A stretch of DNA of 64,000 nucleotides from Adineta ricciae (taxonomy: Eukaryota; Rotifera; Eurotatoria; Adinetida; Adinetidae). The notes beneath the pieces were generated by a model that did no database searches, was not told where the DNA came from, and saw nothing but the letters and a program-made list of their open reading frames with translations. The stretch lies in assembly GCA_905250025.1 (NCBI GenBank), contig CAJNOJ010000028.1:62001-126000 (forward strand). The letters run 5' to 3'. The position numbers and the translations under genes were made by a program. Shown here one piece after another: positions 37,324-50,956 of this stretch (its first letter is position 1; the number at the start of each line of letters is the position of its first letter).

Positions 37324-38114
37324 TTAAAATTCAACACCATATTTTTCAAAATCACGAACGATGATATGTAATCGTAGATGAACTTTGCCCATCGACACGG
37401 TTCGTAATTTATAGAGTTCAGCACTCGACGAAACTAAATCAGGATTCTGAAATAGAAACCAACATATCTTCATTGACGACGGTTATCTCCTTTCAATTTA
37501 CTTTTAATTGAGAACTTCCACCGATAAATTGCGTCTTGAGTTCTTCAATGAGCGTACCCTTTGGTCTCCATGTTACACAATCAAGTTCATGATAGCCTGG
37601 ACTAACTGGAATATGGCAAAATCCATAGCTGTATAATTCATTACGTCCGTAAGCATCCTGGTGCCATACTTGCAACTAAAATTGAGATTTACAACAGCAG
37701 CTTCATACATCCTACAAGCGCATAATTGAATCTTGTTACTCACATGAAACTTCGGCCAGCCTATAATAAAAATGAGGACAATATAAGTTTGTATGAAAGA
37801 AACGCTTGCGTTACGCTTGAGAGATTGGGCAAAAAGAACATACAATCATTCTCTTACATCACGTGTAGTAACTAGAGTGTCTGACTCGATATGTATTTAC
37901 CTTGTAGCCCTTTCGTAGCAAAGTGGAGATCGATAGGATGACACCAGTTAGCCATCGGTTCATCCGATGGATCGTCGACTTGTGTTTGACCTTCTTGATC
38001 ACCTTGTAAGACACGCCATGCACTGCCCATTTGTACTTTCCATTTACAAAAGAGACTTGATTCAGGAAAACCACTACCACCAACAATTTGTCCAATGACA
38101 TGTACCTCAGCCAT
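37324..38114 (-). CDS. B9D2: B9 domain-containing protein 2 (ciliary transition zone)
   Basis: Member of the tectonic-like/MKS complex at the ciliary transition zone. Four exons, 37901-38114, 37744-37760, 37502-37675 and 37324-37446, give 175 residues, the same length as human B9D2. The start [20 protein letters not shown] is almost identical to vertebrate B9D2. REGQTQVD-like [22 protein letters not shown], then WPKFH from the microexon, [21 protein letters not shown] and the ending [10 protein letters not shown] are all conserved. The second exon is only 17 nt. It is needed to restore frame and supplies the conserved WP residues. The upstream neighbour MYORG ends 210 bp away on the same strand. 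Confidence 0.96.
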
Positions 38115-38324
38115 GATATATCAGATTAAAAAGGATCGATGATTGAATATGCACAAGATTCAAGCAGACAGACTGTTGCCATCCACTCTTAATTGGTTGC
38201 TATCGACCGACATCCTTACCAGGTATTCAACCTCTATGAACACTCACGACATCTCTCGTTAAACAAAGTTTTGCTACATATTCAAGTTTATTTTATTAGA
38301 TAAATAAAAAACTATTCTTTCATT

Positions 38325-41047
38325 TTAACATCGTTGAAATATTGGAATATCTTCGATTGTTACTGGATATGCATGTGTTTGATTTCCATCATAGATATGT
38401 TCCGTTTGGATACATCTCCATTTTCCCTGCGGTAAATAAATTTGCAATTCATTAACATTCTCTTCTAAGACAGGTGCAACAAGTAGATCATTGCCCAACA
38501 TATATTCATTGTCACAGATTTGCGCTTTCATATCATATGGATCATAAAACCACAACGGTCGAATCATCGGAGTACCATATTGCACGCATTCTTCAGCCGT
38601 AGATAGTAAAACTGCACGAAAACGTTCGCGTATTCGAAGGCACTTGTGAGCGATACGAATCACTTGTTCATCGTTGTAAAGCCATGGTGGAAAAGAGAAT
38701 TGAATGGCTGGTAACAGAACATTCAACTGCAGCCAACGTATATACAAGTCACGTTGTGGTAAGCGTGTTTGAGATATCGTTAAACCATAACCATTACCGC
38801 CGACCTACTTCCGAGAAAACAAAACAATGAATTTGCAACAGCGTATGGAAGTTTTTATCAAGGAAATAATGATACTGCATTCAGGGCCACTATCCTCATC
38901 AGTCGTTCGTCAGAATGAGTTGTATAAATAAGAAGATTATAACACTTCATTAATCCTACAACTCAGAACGGCTATATTAGTTTCATTGGTCTGCGATAAG
39001 GAATCTCTCGACGAGACAATAGTTCTGTTAACTGTGCATCGATAATCACCTGTTTTTCCATGGAAAATAACTTCCAAATGTCTCTTTTCTCATAGATTAA
39101 CTTACCATATCAGGTAGAATGAATGGATAGCCTAGAAGACTCAAATTGAAAATACTTGGCAGTAACGAGCGTAAACCATTCTTATACGACCAATGTGAGT
39201 CTTTATCAATGATGCGAACGAACATTGGCAAAGTTTGCGTACGATAACCCACCCGTACTTCTTGTAAACGATTGTCTCGATCAACACGATGAGCAAGTTG
39301 TGCGTAGAGATATGGATAGATACCAGGAGTGGTTGTGGACGTGAGTCTATCTGTGATGGTTTGTAAACAAGACGAATTCGTAAATGAGCCAAACGTTGGC
39401 AACCAATTGACTTCACCAGCATCGAATTTAAAACTATCGATATCATATTTGGTTTGCAGACGTTCCAGATCTGAAATATACTGATCCTGCGTGGACTGAT
39501 TGGTGAGATCTAAGACACCCGCAAGACCATTCCACCACAATGAGATACCAGGTAGTGATGGTAAAAATTGTTGATGAATATATTTCAAAATGAATATAAC
39601 TGGTTGAAATACTGGATTAGCCAAAATATCATCGAAGACAAGTTGAAGAAGTCGACTTCGTTCAATCAATGAATCGATCAATATGGGAAGAATGTTCATG
39701 TTGATTAAAAGTCCACGACGCCAATAATCGATGAATTTAAATGTATGACAAGACACGAATGGATGAATCCAAAATGTCACACGAAAATTAAGCTCTTTTA
39801 ACCTTTTAATTAATTCCTTTGGATCAGGAAACTTCGTTCGATCAAATTCCAATGTACCCTTATCATAATTGAAAGAAAGAAGAGTTCTATTTCGATCGTA
39901 TATGATTATTCAATCGTCATAAATCTTACGTAGTGCGGTGTCCAATCATCATCGATACATATTTGTGATCGTGGAAAATCTTGTCGGACGATTTCTTCAG
40001 CATAATTCAAGATATTCTCTGTATTAATATTTTGTTTGAATTGTGCCCATGTCGACCATATTGGTTCAGTTATCATACGTGGACTGGGTATATTCGTAGG
40101 TTTACCCAGATAGCGATTGATTATTGTTAAATGAAGATCACGCATATTGACATGTTGTAAAAACTTGTATTGAAATTGATGGGAGAGAAACTCTTTCTGT
40201 CGATATGGCGTTCGATATTGTGATATGAATTGCAAGTGTTTTTTGTTCATCGATACGAACAATGGTGCGAGCGGATCAACAAGCAATGCGAAACCAAGCG
40301 ATGACAACCAATACCGTTCACAAACGCTGCCGAACATATTCCTATTAGAATGTAGAACAAAAGATATCGATCGATTTTCAAATCATTTACTTGTAAGCAT
40401 CATTGGGAACCATTGCTTGACACTTAGTAACAAATTGATTGATAGGCCAGTAAACTGTTCTTTGAGTAGCACCACCATACCAATATCCAGTATCATTCAG
40501 ATGGAATTTATCATCGAAGCGTACTCGATAAGATGGAGTGGACCATAGAAATGTATATTCGTGCACGAAGTACGTTCGTTTTGTTTGAGAACTTGAAACG
40601 TAACCATAGACTGTCTTTGATAACAAAAAAAAACAATAAACTCTCTCACCTTTGTTGTTCTAGACACTCATGCTTAATTGTCAGATTAATATTTGATTTA
40701 GCAAAGCCAATGCTGATCTGTTCATCCTGTATGTCTAAAGTACTGATTCGATACCTTCGTCCATTCAACTGTGCTAGTTCCAACAATTGCTTTTCTAATG
40801 GTGATATCTGTATGCTTAGAAGAATAATTCCACTATTCGATATTTGAAATGACAATGTGTGAAACGAGAATGAGCGATTTTGCAATTTCGTGTTAATTTC
40901 TTGTTCAGTTCGTGACCGACGTCGAACAACAAACCAGTAATACCAAATGCAAAAGGCGCAGATGCAACCGGTGACAATAATTGACAGAATAGTTGAATAA
41001 ATGAAAATTCGCAAACTAAACCATAACCAACCTCGTATATCTATCAT
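38325..41047 (-). CDS. MYORG: Myogenesis-regulating glycosidase (GH31, type II membrane protein)
   Basis: GH31 alpha-galactosidase-like enzyme of the secretory pathway. The catalytic nucleophile lies in SFKFDAGEVNWLP (about 39430) and the acid/base in DKDSHWSYKNGLRS (about 39190); both match MYORG. Also conserved are WPINQF, ICIDDDWTPHY, RVTFWIHPFVS, WWNGLAGVLDLT, LLGYPFILPDM, VGGNGYG, LQFSFPP-like AIQFSFPPW and GTPMIRPLWFYDP. The chosen start at 41047 gives a short cytosolic end and one membrane span (FIYSTILSIIVTGCICAFCI). The same frame is open upstream to a splice acceptor near 41131 (residues IQRPSGDKKKK), so an extra 5' exon may add an N-terminus. Between HPFVS and WWNG there is an insert of about 40 residues relative to human. 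A roughly 300-bp intron lies at about 38807-39106. Confidence 0.9.
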
Positions 41048-41275
41048 AATTTTCTTTCGAAATGTTGTATTTAACCATATAGATTTCTCCTGTATATAAG
41101 ATGCTTTCTTTTTCTTATCACCACTCGGACGTTGAATCTGTAATACACATAGTGGCAAAGGTCAAAGTCTTAAGTTTTATCTGTGAATGGGTCTTTTTTT
41201 TAAATAAGTTCTTTTTTTCGTTCATTATTTTTGCTGCAGACTTTTTCTGATGCGTATATGCTGAAAAGAAAGAAC

Positions 41276-41602
41276 GAGAGAGAGAGAGAGAACGAAAGAA
41301 GAAAACCACGAGAAAGAGAGAAAAAATGAAGGACGAAAAATGTGTGTATGACGCGATTGACAATATGAGAGCAAAGCTGTTCTTTTCTAGATGGTCAAAT
41401 GAACAACACACACACTTACAAACACACATTTATATATTTATATATAGAACAGCGAAATAAGTGAGAGAGATCCATATAGACACGCACATAAGGGAAGTTT
41501 AGGTCCCAGGCAATAGGGAAAGAAAAGAATAGTGTACAAAAGCATGTTGAAAACCGAAAAAGACGCAGCGGTGAAGACACACACACACACACACACACAC
41601 AC
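41276..41602. repeat. Microsatellites upstream of MYORG
   Basis: A (GA)n run at about 41276-41291 and a (AC)13 run at 41577-41602 lie in the MYORG 5' region, between MYORG and the end of GSK3. They are simple repeats with no coding sense; the apparent frames over them are low-complexity. Confidence 0.85.
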
Positions 41603-41832
41603 TAAAGCCGAATGAGTGATTTTTCTTATTCATCACACAAACAGGTTGTTCATACTATGATGATATATCTTAATATAATAACAATAAATATTCTTCTTAG
41701 TGTTGTTGGTATTTGGTCCTCGTCGATGTGTAAGAAGAATTAAAGAATTAAAAGAAGCCACTGATACACTGACACGCACATACGTATGTACGACAAAGAT
41801 GAAGAGAAAGAGAAAATTAACGAAAATGTCGT

Positions 41833-43669
<1,837 letters not shown>

Positions 43670-45007
43670 TTCGATTGACTGGAGGGAGACTGAGTTGAAG
43701 ATTTGAAATTTTGTATAAACGGACGATTGTACACAGGAGAAGAAAAAGATTGGCTTTAGTAAAAAATCGGCTTTTCTCTCATATTGATGTTTAAATACAC
43801 AAAGATGGATCAACAAGACGAAAGACGTTGAGATCTAGAAAAAATAACAAAGAAAAAAAATAAATAAATATTCTCTTGAAGCAAATTGCACTCGATGAGT
43901 GGATGAGAATGTTTTTTTATTGTTCATCATTGTCAATTGATCGTCAAAACAAAGGAAACAAATGATATACTATCTATTTATTCATCATTTTTCTAGACAT
44001 CAACTTCTAGTTCACATACATATGGTGTGGGTGTCTTTGCGTTGCTTGTTTCGCCTTACTTGTCGATGGGTGATGATCAGCGAACGCCATACCGGTGGTA
44101 GTAGAGCAGCCGAGGTCAACAAACAAGAAAATTTTCTCGTTGATGAAAGTTAGCTCGAGAAAAAAAATCATTTTCAAGCTGCGAAAAAAAACGTTTTTCG
44201 ATTTATCGACGCTTTTAACGACAATTCGTAGATGGCATCATCGTCGATCGACAAGATATTAGCGTCATCTGCATATGGCAGCATGCATGCAACAATAGAA
44301 GATTATAATTAGCTTGAAAAGCATTTAGGTAAATCAGAGAATAACAATGGTCGTTTCGACTTGTTTTCCTATTGAATTATAGAATAACAACGAAGGTTTC
44401 TCGTGAAAGAACAATGTTTTGGGCGTTTTATCAGATAAACAAACGAATAACATAGATATCTATGGAGGAAAACGCTTGAAAAAGACTGTTAAATCTACCA
44501 GACATACGTTGGAAACGATTCGGCGATAATATGTGCTATTTATCTATGCGTGCTTTTGTTGCAGGGCTGAATTAACAAACGATTTATTCATTCGTCCATT
44601 TGTGTTTTGTTTCATGCAGCAAAGTCAAAACAGAAATGAAAAAAAAAAGAATGTATGACTAAATATTCAAAGCTTTTGTCATAGTTTGCATGAATACAGC
44701 TAAATTAATAAAAAAAAAAGAACGGTCGATGATAAGACGCATACAATGAAGCAAATGTTAATCTTTCATTAAAGTGTCAAGCTGTCAGACGCTTCAGATT
44801 TTCGATATAGTATCGATTGATTTCTTGTATGTACAGAGAGATATTTATGTAACACAACAACTATGTGCTGTCATACATGCCCAAAAATAGGAATTCAAAG
44901 AGAGAATTCTCAGTTTGTCTTTGTACCAAGCCAGTTTATTGTATATATACAAAAAAGATTTGAAAAATACTGTGATTTAAACAAAAAATGGAAGTGAATA
45001 ATGTGAT
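43670..45007. other. Intergenic region between GSK3 and FAM221A
   Basis: About 1.3 kb, AT-rich, carrying the GSK3 promoter and 5' UTR and the FAM221A 3' UTR. A 63-codon plus-strand frame at 43962-44153 has no recognisable similarity. I see no RNA gene or mobile element. Confidence 0.45.
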
Positions 45008-46558
45008 TCATTTTTTGCTGCCAGTGATACGACGTGGTGGTGATCTATCGTTTCGTGTACCAGTTGTTAATCGAGCATCAGCGTCATAGGGATTAGGTGG
45101 TGCACGAATACTGCGTGAAAGTCGTTGCTAGATAGAAACAAATAATGTTGATAGTATTTCAGAATTTCACAGTGCTCACTCGTTCTTGGTAACGACGTTC
45201 ATAGAAATCTAATTCGGATTCACCTGGCCGTCTCATTTGGGATCGAGCTTCAGCACCTGTGCAGCAGAAAACAACGCAAAACAGCTCGTATCGACAAAAG
45301 AAGTTTTCTGTTATTTACTGTTAGGATCATGTGATGCATGTGAACGAAGTATAGGATGATCCATAGCAGTTATCGGTTGATTGAGAAACTCATCATCAGG
45401 TCGACCTATTGCAAATTTCGAATTCGGAAAAAGACAAGGAAGCATTTGCTTTTTCTTACCACGCCCGCTTGGATCCAGTCTGAGATAACCTTCAGCCAAC
45501 GAACTGAAGCCTGTCAAGCCGCCCATGGCTTTGTAGGGCGTTGCATAACCTGTCGGATGTCCTCTTTGCTCTCTTTCTTCTTTCGTTTCCACTAGAGTTA
45601 CGTGTTTGTTAGCGGATTCGCCGCATGTACATGTAAACGGAGCAGAGAAACCAGTGCAATTACAATCTATTCAACATTGTCCATGTATGTTGATGAAAAA
45701 CAACTGATCAGTTACTTTTTTGACATTTATATGGAGGTCTAGTGGCATGATTATCAAGAGAATGTTTACAGCGACAATTTGGATCACTTGTACCCGATGC
45801 ATTGGCGACATATTCAAACGAAACACAACGACAACCTGATTGACGACATGACATCAGGATAGGACGTTCTGTTGGAATCTCGGCAAAATCAGTTTTGTGT
45901 TCAGAAAATCTGCATAAATCAATATAGTGTACCAGAAACTCATTTCAAATGCAATTTACTTGTGTCGACAAAGACATTTATGTTGAGGTCCAACCAAGAT
46001 ACAATCCATCCCCTGAGGATTCACCCATGATACATACAATCGATTATGAAGACGCTAAATAGAATTTTCAAGAAATTAATAACAAAACGAAACGACTTTC
46101 GAGAAAGAAAATAGTCTTTTGGAATTCTCTCAAGTGAATCCTATCATATCTGTCATATAAATAGAACAAACGAAACGTTGCATGCAACAAGCTGTGTATC
46201 GCTACGAACAGATAATACTAGAGCAGTAGATTAACACGTCGGCATTACCTAAATGATCTGAAGTTTTCCACTCTAGTATATGCACTTTTTTATTCTTTGC
46301 CTATTCAACTTGCGGCTTACCATTGGTAAAACTCGTTTTTTATATTCGTCGTATTCTTCTGGGGTAAACGTTTGTCCACCATCATCATCACCAACAATTC
46401 TATTTCAAAACAATACAACAGATGAACTTCACACATATGCAAGACAAAATTGGTGTTTCCTACGCTCTATATTCAAAATAGGCATCCACATCAGCTGCGG
46501 CATGTGAAGGCAGATTAATATATTCACCAGGCGCACGTGCACGTCCTCTTCCAGCCAT
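45008..46558 (-). CDS. FAM221A: FAM221A-like cysteine-rich protein
   Basis: Conserved animal protein without an established molecular function. The start at 46558 gives MAGRGRARAPGEYINLPSHA followed by AADVDAYFEYR. IVGDDDGGQTFTPEEYDEYK and KRVLPMRLHNRLYVSWVNPQ then match FAM221A closely. A cysteine/histidine-rich core follows: CLCRHKFSEHKTDFAEIP, CRQSGCRCVSFEYV, CRCKHSLDNHATRPPYKC and TCTCGESANKH, whose spacing suggests zinc sites. The C-terminal block AMGGLTGFSSLAEGYLRLD is diagnostic. The end is basic (RRITGSKK). Six or more exons with short introns. It is head-to-head with SUCLG2, with starts 300 bp apart. Any role in cilia would be inference. Confidence 0.92.
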
Positions 46559-46858
46559 GTTAAAAGATCACTAAAATCAGTAAATGAATATTCGTATTCG
46601 ATCATTACTTTTCTGTATCTAAACAACCGACATTAGCTAAGTTTCCTAAAAGATGTCGCTAGGTGCAATATTTTTCCTAAAAACTTTTACTGAAATATTC
46701 ACGAAAAATGAAGTTCTCAAATTTTAACTAGAATTCAATCGACAATTGTGAAAGTTGACTTTACTTGCGATCCTTGAGATGTCGCTTCCAAAGATTCCAT
46801 CTTGCTTACCTTACCACACCCATCGCATTAAACCACGATCCTGTGTCTTGAATCTACG
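46559..46858. promoter_or_regulatory. Bidirectional promoter region between FAM221A and SUCLG2
   Basis: 300 bp between divergent start codons. No recognisable core element; inferred from orientation. Confidence 0.4.
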
Positions 46859-48773
46859 ATGAAATCCCAAGCAGTTCTTCGTCTATGTTATTCAACAGCT
46901 CGTTATAACCCATCTGTTTGTACCGGTGCTGCAAATCTATACCAGGTAAAATAAATTTAGGGTCTACGTTGATTGCTCCACATATTTATTTGTTTTTGCT
47001 TTTTCATAGTCTCGCCGATGGATTAGTTTACACGAATATCAAAGCAAGAAGATTCTTGATGAAAACAATCTCAATGTTCAACGATTTCAAGTTGTGGACA
47101 ATCCTCAAGATGCCAAACGAGCTGGTGAAGAATTGAGTAGGCCGTTGCTAGCGACTGTTGGCTCTGTTCGATAGTGATATGCTTTTTTTTTCAGTGAAAA
47201 CAATCGCCAAGGAGTTAGTCATCAAAGCTCAAGTATTAGCTGGTGGTCGTGGAAAAGGCACATTCGACAGCGGATTGAAAGGTGGTGTCCGACTCACCAA
47301 AGAGTAAGATGAGCAACTTTGGATTTTTTGAACAAGTGTGCAGAAAATGCGATGTGTTTTAGCCCAGTAGAATGTGGTAATTTGGTTAAACAAATGGTGA
47401 AACATCGTTTAGTAACAAAACAAACACCACCAGAAGGTGTTGAAGTTCAAAAGGTTTGATCAAATCTCGAAGAAAATCATAAGAAATGATCGGTTTCGAT
47501 TAGGTCATGGTCGCTGAAGCATTAGACATTGCTCGTGAAACATATTTAGCCATTTTACTTGACCGTGCATATGGTGGCGCAGTTCTTATGGGTTCACCCA
47601 TGGGCGGCGTTGACATCGAAGAAGTTGCCGAAAAACATCCCGAACAGATCTTTACTGTAAGGCAAAATCAGATTCATTTATTGTCTGATTGATGATCATA
47701 TCAATATTTTCAGTCAGCGATCGATCCTAAAAGTGGTTTGAAGAAAGAACAAGCTTTAGACATGGCTAAAAAACTTGGATTCAAGGATAAACTAGCTAAT
47801 GAAGTTTGTACTCTCAATACAAAACCCTTCTTTTGCATTGTTTTATTTCAAAAATAGGCTGCCGACCAAATCATGAAACTATATAAACTATTTCTGAAAT
47901 ACGATTGTACACAAATCGGTAAGAATCTATGAATGAGAATGCTTCTTTATCGCCATTCATGTTCATCGTTGTAGAAATCAATCCATTCGGTGAAACACCT
48001 GATAAGCGAGGTAATGACTAGCGACAGATAGATTGAGAAAACGGAATGAAATCTTACGTCTAGTGATTAATTTCGACGCCAAACTGAGCTTTGATGACAA
48101 TGCCAAATTTCGTCAAACTAATGTCTTCGATATGGAAGACACAAGTGAAAGTGATCAACGTGAAGTCGAAGCGACACAAGCTGGTTTGAATTACATTGGT
48201 TTACAAGGAAATATCGGTTGTCTCGGTATGCACACTTGACAAAACTAATCTGTTCAGACATGTCACTCACAATTTATTCCTCTAGTTAATGGTGCTGGCT
48301 TAGCTATGGCAACCATGGATATTATCAAATTACACGGTGGACAACCTGCTAATTTCCTTGATGTCGGAGGTAAAGCACGGCTCTACTCTACTTATCGATC
48401 TTCATCAAAACGTATTTTAGGTGGTGTCAAAGAAGAACAAGTGCTTGACGCTTTCAAGATTTTGTTCAACGATAATCAAGTAAATTTCATTGCCATTCAA
48501 ACCTCAAACTCAATCTATATATGTTCTGTTCAGGTTAAAGCTGTTCTCGTCAACATCTTTGGTGGTATTGTTAACTGCGCTATCATTGCTAATGGAATTG
48601 AAAAGGCTTGCAAGAAACTTGGCTTGAAAATTCCTCTCGTCGTTCGTCTTCAAGGTACAAACATGGACGAAGCACGTCGCATCCTGAACCAAAGTTCATT
48701 TCCTATCACAGCCGAAAATGACTTCGAAAAAGCAGCACAAAAAGTTGTTTCTTTAGTGAAGAATAGCAAGTAA
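46859..48773 (+). CDS. SUCLG2: Succinate-CoA ligase (GDP-forming) subunit beta, mitochondrial
   Basis: Beta subunit of the citric-acid-cycle succinyl-CoA synthetase in the mitochondrial matrix. The start at 46859 opens a basic presequence ([20 protein letters not shown]). The mature start is [20 protein letters not shown]. The ATP-grasp region includes [52 protein letters not shown] and the nucleotide/Mg site [37 protein letters not shown] (joined across an intron) and [20 protein letters not shown] follow. [18 protein letters not shown] and the overall match favour the GDP-forming SUCLG2 over the ADP-forming SUCLA2. About ten exons with introns near 50 bp. Two late introns (48370-48420 and 48480-48533) are multiples of three without stops. 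Confidence 0.95.
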
Positions 48774-48923
48774 ACAAACCCTTTGAAATGACTCGACTTT
48801 TGTCTAGTAGATTATTATTTTCTCCATCGTATATTCTTCATGTAGACATGCTGTTGATATTCATCACTTTCAGTTTTCTTTTGTTCCTTTCTATTTTCAT
48901 CAACAGCATCAAGTTTTTTTTAA

Positions 48924-48929
48924 AATAAA
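48924..48929 (+). promoter_or_regulatory. Candidate poly(A) signal of SUCLG2
   Basis: AATAAA about 150 bp past the SUCLG2 stop and 143 bp before the stop of the convergent DTWD2, a sensible position for transcript cleavage. Confidence 0.5.
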
Positions 48930-49071
48930 AACCTTTAAGTTGTCCGAAGATTGAACACATGATGTTAACACATTAAAACATGTTTGATATTTTATTCTTT
49001 ATACTGGAAGAGAACACACACGCACACAAAAACTTTCCGTTGGTTTCGCGATTGAGAAAAAAGCAAGTTGT

Positions 49072-49818
49072 TCAATGCTGCAGTGTCATTAACCATCTTT
49101 CATGTTTTTTACTATATGGTCGTCGTGTTTGACCGTTTTCAATCAGACTTAATTTAGCTTCGTGCACAACAGCACCTAAACCTAATTGCAATTCAACCAT
49201 ACGTTTCAATGGTCGAACGATATCATCGAATAATGTTGGCTTGCCTGTTTCTGTACATCGTAAAGCATACGCGACGGTTTCTAAGGTTGACGCGGTTTCT
49301 TTTGTTGGTTGTGTTCGAATGACAAACTCCGATTTCTGATCAATTTTCACATAACATGTTTTCAATTCTTGTAATTCACTATGACGATGATAAATACCCA
49401 TTGCTTCGTTCCACGTTCCATCGAGCGCAATGATTGTGTAATGTTCACTTTCTTTTATCACGTCGTCTAATAGAACAGCATTGGAGTTGGGGAAAAGCAA
49501 GTAAGTATTTGGATCTGAATAAATGTGCGGATAGTGTTTTCGCGGAAATTGTCGAGCACGCACAACCGTGAGTGATGATGGATCGAGACATTTCGAAAGT
49601 AATTGAACAGTACCTAAGGGTCGTTTGATCTCATTCGGATGTTGGAAAACGACAACGGATGTGTGATCGAGATGAATTGGTACTGGTGGTAAATGCGAGC
49701 AAAGACAGACTAGTTCCGGTCGTTCACAACGAGCACATATTGTTCGTTTCGGACCATTCCAATCTTTTTCAGATAAACCATCATCTAATTCAGATAGAAA
49801 TGTTTCATTATCACTCAT
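49072..49818 (-). CDS. DTWD2: tRNA-uridine aminocarboxypropyltransferase (DTW domain)
   Basis: SAM-dependent enzyme that adds an aminocarboxypropyl group to D-loop uridines of tRNA (acp3U). One uninterrupted 248-codon frame starts at 49818 with MSDNETFLSELDDGLSEKDW. It has the N-terminal zinc-type cluster CARCERPELVCLC, then VVVFQHPNEIKRPLGTVQLL, the signature DGTW within IIALDGTWNEAMGIY, and VIRTQPTKETASTLETVAYA near the active site. Overall order and length match DTWD2 better than DTWD1. The start lies 55 bp downstream of the ELP6 stop on the same strand, closer than most genes here. It converges with SUCLG2. Confidence 0.93.
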   Translation of the reverse strand: MSDNETFLSELDDGLSEKDWNGPKRTICARCERPELVCLCSHLPPVPIHLDHTSVVVFQHPNEIKRPLGTVQLLSKCLDPSSLTVVRARQFPRKHYPHIYSDPNTYLLFPNSNAVLLDDVIKESEHYTIIALDGTWNEAMGIYHRHSELQELKTCYVKIDQKSEFVIRTQPTKETASTLETVAYALRCTETGKPTLFDDIVRPLKRMVELQLGLGAVVHEAKLSLIENGQTRRPYSKKHERWLMTLQH

Positions 49819-49873
49819 CTAAAATCAACGACAAAGAAAAAAAAGATGAACAAAATCAGAACAGAAAAATAGG

Positions 49874-50646
49874 TTAGACAGCACTAGCGATCAAATTCAA
49901 TGTTCGATCAGTTAGACGAAATAAACACTGACGAATGATTATATCTGTCCACATGCGAGACTGAGATGGTCCTGAGTACGTTAACTAAAAGATTAAACAA
50001 CATATAATAGAGTTGAATATTTTGGTAATTCTACCTGTCCGTTGATGTCTTTCGTTGCGCCAGTTGTTAAACTTCGAACGAACAAATGCTTTTCATGTAT
50101 TCGCTTCGACATATTCAGAAGAAATGACGAAAAGTTCTCATCATTATTTTCATCATCCGACAGTGAGATTTGTGTAATAAATTGTACCATCGGAAACATT
50201 TCTCGTAGCTTTCTTTGCATCAATAAGATTTGTTCATCAGAATATTTCAGTAGATGACGCAAGATTTGTAAATCTTCAAGAATAATTATTTCCGGCGATG
50301 CAATAACTTGTTGTTTGATCATTGCGCACAAATCGTCAATACTAAGTGTTGGTTTATCATTGAAAAACTGCTCGGATATCGATGAAAATAATGGAATAAA
50401 CATGAGAGGTAATGAAGTTGACATATCAGCTGTTTTCAATACATTGCCCATTTTACCTTGAACGTGCTTCAGATGCGAAAAAGGCGTTAATAAACTAATA
50501 TAAGCACAGTTTATCGAATTTTTCAACGCATAACTTAGAAAATGTTCTAAGAGAAAATTAGAGTCAAAATCTAAGCTGGTTACGAGAATAGATCCTTTGA
50601 ATGAGCGATTCGTATCATCGAGTAGTGCAATCAATTCGTCAAACAT
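49874..50646 (-). CDS. ELP6: Elongator complex subunit 6
   Basis: Non-catalytic RecA-like subunit of the Elp456 ring of Elongator, which modifies wobble uridines of tRNA. Two exons, 50035-50646 and 49874-49984, around a 50-bp intron give 240 residues. The start MFDELIALLDDTNRSFKGSI and the next FLLEHFLSYALKNSINCAYI match ELP6. The conserved PFSHLKHVQGKMG, IIILEDLQILRHLL and SLTTGATKDINGQ (ATG-DxHGQ in relatives) follow. The second exon gives LTYSGPSQSRMWTDIII, a short C-terminus. No Walker lysine is expected in ELP6 and none is seen. Immediately upstream of DTWD2, another tRNA-uridine modifier. Confidence 0.9.
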
Positions 50647-50956
50647 GATGATGATGATGAAATGAATGAATTTTCAATAGAAGAAAATTTACTCTTCGAT
50701 GTCAAATCGAAACAGCAAAGGAAGATTTACAAATGTATCGCTACTATATATGTAACATCACGTCGATTGTAGCGATAGAATTCATCGTAAGGAGGATCTA
50801 TATCCATATAAAGATTGATCGAAACTTTGTCCATTTCCCTCAATCGATTGAGAAGTATTCATTTTATTAATAATGATAAACGCAAAAATAGATACGTTAT
50901 TCCACATGAAATGAAATGAAATGGAAATTTTCAAGTCTTGCTTTGTCTTCATCGAC

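Noticed and set aside
41118-41429. 103-codon minus frame starting MCVCKCVCC
   Set aside because: It is built on CA/GA simple repeats upstream of MYORG and has no family resemblance.
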